Shown one piece after another: positions 58,719 through 64,000 of a stretch of DNA of 64,000 nt. Within the stretch, counting starts at the first letter, position 1. The number at the start of each line of letters is the position of its first letter. Under the pieces are notes generated by a model. The model did not search any database. It worked only from the letters and a program-made list of their open reading frames with translations, and had not been told where the DNA came from. The DNA is from Garcia nutans. Its lineage: Eukaryota > Streptophyta > Magnoliopsida > Malpighiales > Euphorbiaceae. The stretch spans positions 18,383,001 to 18,447,000 of the forward strand of contig CANTUV010000004.1 in the NCBI GenBank assembly GCA_947685225.1. Reading direction: 5' to 3'. A program made the position numbers and the translations under genes.

Positions 58719-59591
58719 TATCTCGGGTCCAGAACCCAAATTATTTTTAAGTCCAAAATTTATCTCGGGTCCAGAAACCAAATTATTAACTTATCTTGAG
58801 TCTAGAACCTAAATTATTTTTAAGTCCAGAACTTATCCCGGATCCAGAACTCAAATTATTTTTAAGTCTAGAACTTACCTAAGGTCTAGAACCCAAATTA
58901 TTTTTTAAGTCCAAAACTTACCTCGGGTCCATAACCCAAATTATTTTTTAATTCTAGAACTTACCTTGGGTCCAGAACCCAAATTATTTTTAAGTCCAGA
59001 ACCTACCTTGGGTCCAGAACCCAAATTATTTTTAAGTCCAGAACTTACCTCGGGTCCAGAACCCAAATTATTTTTTAAGTCCAGAACTTACCTCGGATCT
59101 AGAACCCAAATTATTTTTAAGTCCAAAACTTACCTTGGGTCCAGAACCCATATATTTTTAAGTCCAGAACTTATCCCAAGTCCAAAACCTAAATTATTTT
59201 TAAGTTCAGAACTTATCCCGGGTATAGAATCCAAATTATTTTTAAGTCCAGAACTTATCCCGCTTTAGAACCAAAATTATTTTTAAGTCCAGAACTTATC
59301 TCGGGTATAGAACTCAAATTATTTTTTAAGTCCAGAACTTATCTCTGGTTCAAAATTCAAATTATTTTTTAAGTCCAAAACTTACTTTAGGTCCAGAACC
59401 CAAATTATTCTAGAGTCTAAAACTCACTTCAGATCCAGAACCTAAATTATTCTAGAGTCTAGAACTCACTTTAGATCCAGAACACAAATTATTCTAGAGT
59501 CCAGAACTCACTCCGGATCCAGAACCCAAATTATTTTTGAGTCAAAAACTCACCATGGATCCAGAATCCAAATCAATTCGAGTCCAGAATC
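58719..59591. repeat. 42-bp minisatellite of paired short inverted repeats
   Basis: About 20 tandem units of the type AAGTCCAGAACTT, 5 bp, GGGTCCAGAACCC, then AAATTATTTTT. Each half is a 13-mer with 4-bp arms around CCAGA. The arms vary in pairs (AAGT/ACTT, GGGT/ACCC, GAGT/ACTC) while CCAGA stays. The unit is a multiple of three, so ORF 58966-59268 is open, but it is only the repeat. Confidence 0.9.
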
Positions 59592-59660
59592 ATCCTTGCC
59601 CAATATCAATTCAAAACCATGTTGCTTTTTCACTCTTTGAATAAATTCAAGATCATTTAT

Positions 59661-59673
59661 GCAGGAGGCAAAC
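59661..59673 (+). other. Element F polypurine tract (probable)
   Basis: GCAGGAGGCAAAC directly precedes TGTAGACCC of the 3' LTR. It is less pure than usual but sits at the right position. Confidence 0.6.
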
Positions 59674-60124
59674 TGTAGACCCTTAATTTTGGCCCTGGCT
59701 AGTTTGTTATTCCAAACCTTTGATTGGACTAATATATTACAATAGGGCTTAAAATAAGCCAATTAAACTTTTAAAACCCTAATTAAATCTATTTTAGAAG
59801 ATTTGGTTGGTTTTTACATGATACCAGTGCACTAAACCCTAAAATGGGTTTGATTCGAAGGTTTGGTTGCTTTTTCACTTAATCCGGATGGTTTTTGGGT
59901 AGTAGGGGTGTCTCATCTCGAATTAGGGCATCCAATCTGACATAGGGAAGCCCCATATCAAATTGGGGGCCTCTCAATTTGATATGGGGCTGCCCCATAT
60001 CGAATTAGCCCTATATCAAATTAGGACTGCCCCAATTTGATATAGGGCTGCCCCATATCGAAATGGAGTTCCATTTTGATATGGGATAGTCCCATATCAA
60101 AATGGGGCTCTCCTAATTTGATAT
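59674..60124 (+). repeat. Element F 3' LTR, first part
   Basis: It matches 46603-47020 of the 5' LTR and ends inside the GATATGGG inverted-repeat array (59936-60124), where solo LTR G is inserted. Confidence 0.88.
60120..60124. repeat. Target-site duplication of solo LTR G (left copy)
   Basis: GATAT here and at 61981-61985 flank G exactly. Confidence 0.93.
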
Positions 60125-61980
60125 TGTAGACCCTTAATTTTTGACTCAGTCTAGTTTGATATTTTTAAACAGTCCAAAATAATTTTTGTGGTATTTTAAT
60201 TAAATTATTATTATTTTAATAATATTTATTTTTAATAATGAAAATAAAAATAAAAAAAGATAAAAAATAAAAAAAATCTGTGATGACAAATCGGCGATGA
60301 AAATTGTTGACGACGAATTGGCCTGCGCCCCATGTCCAGCCTGCAACGCTCTGCAGTTTTTTTTTTGCCAGCCCAGTTTCGTATGCCAGTAGCCTGGCCC
60401 GCGTGCAGTTTTTCTGAAACCCTATTTTACTTGGTTTTTTATTTTATTTCCTAAATAATTTTTATTTCCTTAACCAATTAGTATTAGGTTTTTTATTTTT
60501 GCCTATAAATACCATATTAAAACACACAGAAAGGGACTTTTGGACTTGTTTTTAGGACTTTTTTAGGGGATCAGATTTTTTTGGATCTAGATTTTTGGGG
60601 AGACTTTTGGGATGAAAGGCAACCATTAGTAAAACTTTAACAATTATTAAGAGAAAAGCAATAAACTCAGAACAAGTAATCTAAAGAGATAGTAACCACA
60701 ATCAAGGCAATTGCCAAATTGCCAAAGCTCAACCAAAAATCAAGTTGTTTCAAGCATTAAGGTAGAGAGTTTGGTTCAATGGTCAAAATTGGTGGAGCCA
60801 ACAAACGCAGGTTTGGTTTTAAACTTATTAAATTTACAAAGAGTTGTGCAATTAATTCATATTTATTGTAGTTTTGTTTAAACATGTCCAGATACTAAAT
60901 TTAAGCGTTAAACCCTAACCAGTGCATCCAAAGCCCTATTTTCATGTTTTTAAAACTAAAACCCTAATATCTTAATATCCAGTAAACTAATTTTTAAAAA
61001 TCTCAAAACCCTATTTTTTAAATCTTAAACCCTAAAATCTTAATTTTCAACACCAAAACCTACAACCCCAAAAGCCAATTTTCAAAATCTTTCAACCCGC
61101 AAGGGGCACTGCCCCCTTGACCCCCACCCCGCTAACCGACTAGCGAGACCGTCTTATGGGCTCTTCGAAAGGGTCAATATTTATTTGTATATTATAAGCC
61201 TTTGTGTTTAACTCCCTTTATTTAAAAACCCTAATTTGGTTATTAAAATTCTAAAACCCTAAATTTATACATTTATTTCTTTATTTAATTTTAAATTTAA
61301 TTATGTAGTTTATTATATGTTTTTATGTGATTTATTTAATTTTGATATTTATTTTGTTTATCATGGATGGATGATTTCTTTATTATCATTATTATTTGTT
61401 TATTTTGATATTAAAATTGTAAGAGGTATGTTTCCATTATTGGATACCTCATTAATTAATTTTCATGTAATTTTAATTGTTTTTATATTTTGGGATTAAT
61501 GTAAAGGACACGTTTCCAACTTTTGGTGGGTGTCTTATTTAGTTTTAGACATTGGACGATGTAAGGACACGTTTCCATCCTCGAATGGGTGTTCATTTAT
61601 TTATTTTGTTTGAACATTACTTTGATTTTAATATAATGATGCTTTATTTTAATTGTTGCACGTAGTATGGATAATATCATTATATTTAAGAATTTTATAA
61701 TATTAAGACCTGAAAAGGAGGCCGGTTCTAATGAATCGGGCGTTGTAGGGGTGCTGGCCATTTCTCACCTTCCCCACACATACCCAACTTCTGAACCCAT
61801 TAAGGGGTTGGGAATTCCTTAGAAATCGAGTCATCCACCCCTTTCTTTTTCCCGGCCCATCCGGGTGGCGACTCCATTTTCTTCGAGCTTAGGCCAGTGT
61901 TCTGTAAGGCCTCGAGCCTAAATGATGCTGAAGTTACAATAACTATTTCACCGAGAGTGGGGTGAAAATCCCTGCTCACA
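60125..61980 (+). repeat. G: Ogre-like solo LTR
   Basis: 1856 bp from TGTAGACCC to CTGCTCACA with a perfect 5-bp TSD. It is related to the F LTR in its right half (GGTGGAGCCAACAAACG, telobox cluster, three TTTCCA hairpins, CCGGTTC hairpin, GGTGGCGACTCC decoy) but differs in the left half and has no GATATGGG array. It carries a GC-rich island with a CAAGGGG/CCCCTTG hairpin at 61100-61119. Confidence 0.93.
61423..61594. repeat. Three hairpin repeats around TTTCCA in solo LTR G
   Basis: GAGGTAT (61423-61429) faces ATACCTC (61444-61450); GACAC (61507-61511) faces GTGTC (61530-61534); GGACAC (61565-61570) faces GTGTTC (61589-61594). The sequence just after each left arm is GTTTCCA in all three. 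The F LTR has the equivalent at about 48430-48597. Confidence 0.7.
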
Positions 61981-61985
61981 GATAT
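61981..61985. repeat. Target-site duplication of solo LTR G (right copy)
   Basis: GATAT, identical to 60120-60124. Confidence 0.93.
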
Positions 61986-62966
61986 GGGTAATTGCTTTTT
62001 AATTCCATGTTGAATCTAGATACCCACTTCGATATGGGTTCAGTTTTCTATAGAAATGAAGTCATTTTAATTCGAGATGGACTCAGTCTGGATCGAATTC
62101 AAGTAATTGTAATTTGATATGGAATGAGTTTGTGTCAAACCCATGAATTTGACATGCATCAGAATAAACCGTTCTAAATCAAGAAAATTTTTATGTTTAA
62201 CCTAAGAGAGTGATTATAAATATAGGTTTCAAAAACCTAAAGAGAGGATCAGGGGAGGGATCTTTTTTTATCTTTGGCTTTTGGTTGGCTGCTGGAACTC
62301 TAAAAAATCTAGTAATCAATCAATGAACAAACCCTAGCAAGCTTGAGAAACAAAAGAGACAACAAGGATAGACGAAGAAGATCAACAACACAAAAACCTA
62401 CAAAAGCAGTGCACTCACTGTTTGCCAAAGCTCATCCAGAATCTCGTTTATACAATTTTGGTGGAGCCAACAAATGATGGTATGGTTTAAATTAAATAAA
62501 TACCATATGCTTTGATTGTTTTAAACATTGAATAAATTTGTTCTTCATCTAATTAAAAGTTACATTATGTAAATTCTTATTGAATCAGTGTATGATAGTT
62601 TGCATGGAGTGCATATTGTTGTTTTACTAAATCATAACATTTAGAACTAGTAAACTTGTTTGCTTAGAATATTTATTTATTTTTCTTATCTCATAGTTAT
62701 TTAATCAATGCTTTACTCAGAAATCACATTAGGGTTTTTTATATAAAAACTCATAGTAGTCTTTAAATCTTTTAAAAAATATTCGCAGTTCACATAATCT
62801 ATACACTTTGATTGGTTTTTCAAAAACACTAAACCCTAATTCATTTAAAACCTTAAGCTACAAATATTATTTTTTATAAATACCAAACTCTAATTTATTC
62901 TTTCTAAAAACTCTAATTTCATGATGTTAGCCCTAAACCCTAGTTTGATTAACCAAAAACCCTACT
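61986..62966 (+). repeat. Element F 3' LTR, second part (cut by LTR H)
   Basis: It aligns with 47115-48106 of the 5' LTR, from GGGTAATTGCTTTTTAATTCC to the telobox cluster, and stops in CCCTAC where H begins. Confidence 0.9.
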
Positions 62967-64000
62967 TGTAACACCCCCGTACCCCATATACGCACACCAC
63001 GTACATCCACACACTATGTGATATACGTATAGAGGATATAAGGGTGTCAGTACATTTTAAACAAACCAAACTTTAATCTTTAACATATAATTATCATAAG
63101 TCAGTTCGAGTAAACTTAAAACATTTAACCTATATTATAAATAGTAATAGATAAAATATTCCTTCGTTAAAATACATATATATATACAACATTAGTACCC
63201 AAAAGTTTATCCAAAACAGTCTGTTCAAAACATTTGTTAAATAAGCAGCGAAAAATACATATGTATATATATCAAAATCAATGTTTACAGAATTATAGAA
63301 TTTATACATGCTGGCAGTTTGTCTCTAATCTTGATGTCCACAACTCAACATTGCTCTCACAAACTCAAGCCTAGACTCGACTCGGTCTAGAAGCTCTCCA
63401 GCACAACCGGATCTACCCTCTCACCTGCGTGATGAAGCACAATCTCGCTAAGCAGAAAGCTTAGTGGTACAAACTTTGATTCAATATAGATCAATGCGAT
63501 GCTAATGCACAATACATATGAATATATCAACTCATTACATTATATCTCAACATATTAATCATTTGCATCACATTTCATAATTCACATTTAAGCAAAGACA
63601 AACATGGGCCCAAAAAGGATCTAATATGCTATTCAAAGTTATGAGTTACTGCTTTGGTCCATATTGACACCTTGTGTCTAGCCCTGTAGGCAATATATAT
63701 CCACGGATAATGTAACAGACCCAGTCTCTTGGACCTCAACCGGGCTAGGCCCTTAGGCCCCATTATCTTGGTCCTCAACCCGGCTAGACTGTTACAGTTT
63801 TTGAGGCTTATGACCTAGTCTTTTCACCCCAAAAACATCATATTTATCATTTATCAGCTGGGCTCAGCTTACGACCCGGTCTTTTCACCTGCCTAGCAAT
63901 TCATAGGCATGCCGCCAAACCCAGAAATTTGAAAATTGAATAACATACTAGGCATACAATTAATTCATTTATCTTATTATCAAATACTTTCACAATTCAT
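62967..64000 (-). repeat. H: Tekay-type LTR, minus orientation, cut by window end
   Basis: It starts TGTAACACCCCCG and shares with A: the two-hairpin element (63427-63464), CCCAGTCTCTTGGACCTCAA units (about 63719-63800) and GGCATGCCGCCAAACCCAG (about 63906). Whether it is a solo LTR or the left end of a full element cannot be told from the window. Confidence 0.88.
63427..63464 (-). other. Tandem two-hairpin element in LTR H
   Basis: GCGTGAT pairs with ATCTCGC (one mismatch). CTAAGC (63448-63453) pairs with GCTTAG (63459-63464) around AGAAA. Confidence 0.68.

Larger units (their letters stand above)
46603..62966 (+). mobile_element. Element F: Ogre/Tat-type element, internally deleted, hosting S1, S2, G and H
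   Basis: The 5' LTR is 46603-48989, followed by a tRNA-Arg-type PBS, which is typical of Ogre. Broken gag, a long non-coding purine-rich tract and a minisatellite follow, then a purine-rich GCAGGAGGCA before the 3' LTR (59674 onward). Without its four insertions the interior is about 5.6 kb and has no protease, RT, RNase H or integrase, while full Ogre elements are far larger. The 3' LTR is split by solo LTR G and cut by LTR H at 62967; the true end is outside the window. Confidence 0.85.

Noticed and set aside
58966..59268. 100-codon ORF with PEPKLFLSPE repeats
   Set aside because: The unit of the minisatellite is 42 bp, a multiple of three without stops in this frame, so the ORF is a by-product. 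The rest of the array breaks the frame.
58719..59591. CRISPR-like regular array of palindromic repeats
   Set aside because: The whole unit is repeated, with no unique spacers, and the context is a plant Ogre element.

Overview
This window is repeat-rich plant nuclear DNA, most likely from a dicot with a large, retrotransposon-laden genome. I find no host gene, tRNA gene or rRNA gene in 64 kb. Almost every base belongs to LTR retrotransposons nested inside one another. I resolved the nesting from LTR pairs, primer-binding sites (PBS), polypurine tracts (PPT), target-site duplications (TSD) and, for two insertions, the uninterrupted sister LTR that shows the empty site. I could not identify the species.

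Layout. Element A (1-16523, minus strand) is a Ty3/gypsy chromovirus of Tekay/Del type whose left LTR runs off the window. Element B (4956-13020, minus, Athila-type) sits inside A's gag gene and is flanked by a perfect CTCAA duplication. At 16524-19675 is the 3' end of a Sirevirus-like Ty1/copia element, with an envelope-like ORF remnant, repeated PPTs and a 3' LTR. At 19979-22262 are two LTR-like fragments (J and K). Element E (22263 to beyond 46602, minus) is an old non-coding element with Tekay-type signals. Its left LTR is split by element C (23720-33302, minus), the best preserved Tekay element. Its right LTR is split by element D (39172-46180, minus, internally deleted Athila type) and by element F (from 46603, plus, internally deleted Ogre/Tat type). 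F in turn contains two Tekay solo LTRs (S1 50759-53312, S2 54101-56672), one Ogre-like solo LTR (G 60125-61980) and the start of another Tekay LTR (H, 62967 to the window end).

Coding capacity. Only C keeps a long gag-pol frame (26133-30743), and its natural N-terminus is separated from it by a one-base shift in a run of seven C (G in the sense strand). A's gag-pol has four nonsense codons, a frameshift and the B insertion. B keeps gag and protease, but its protease frame runs straight into the C-terminal part of integrase, so RT, RNase H and the integrase core are missing. D has only the end of gag and a spacer. F has only broken gag. E has no ORF at all. Any movement of B, D, E and F would have needed proteins supplied by other elements.

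The most unusual content is non-coding. Unrelated lineages (Athila B and D, Tekay C, S1 and S2, Ogre F and G) each carry arrays of short inverted repeats in their LTRs or 3' region. Several show paired changes in the arms around an unchanged loop. Tekay LTRs from different families also share a tandem two-hairpin element with compensatory base changes and consensus splice-donor motifs. The Athila elements share a PPT-adjacent hairpin and repeated PPT-like 11-mers. These look like conserved RNA or DNA structures and are the best candidates for something undescribed.
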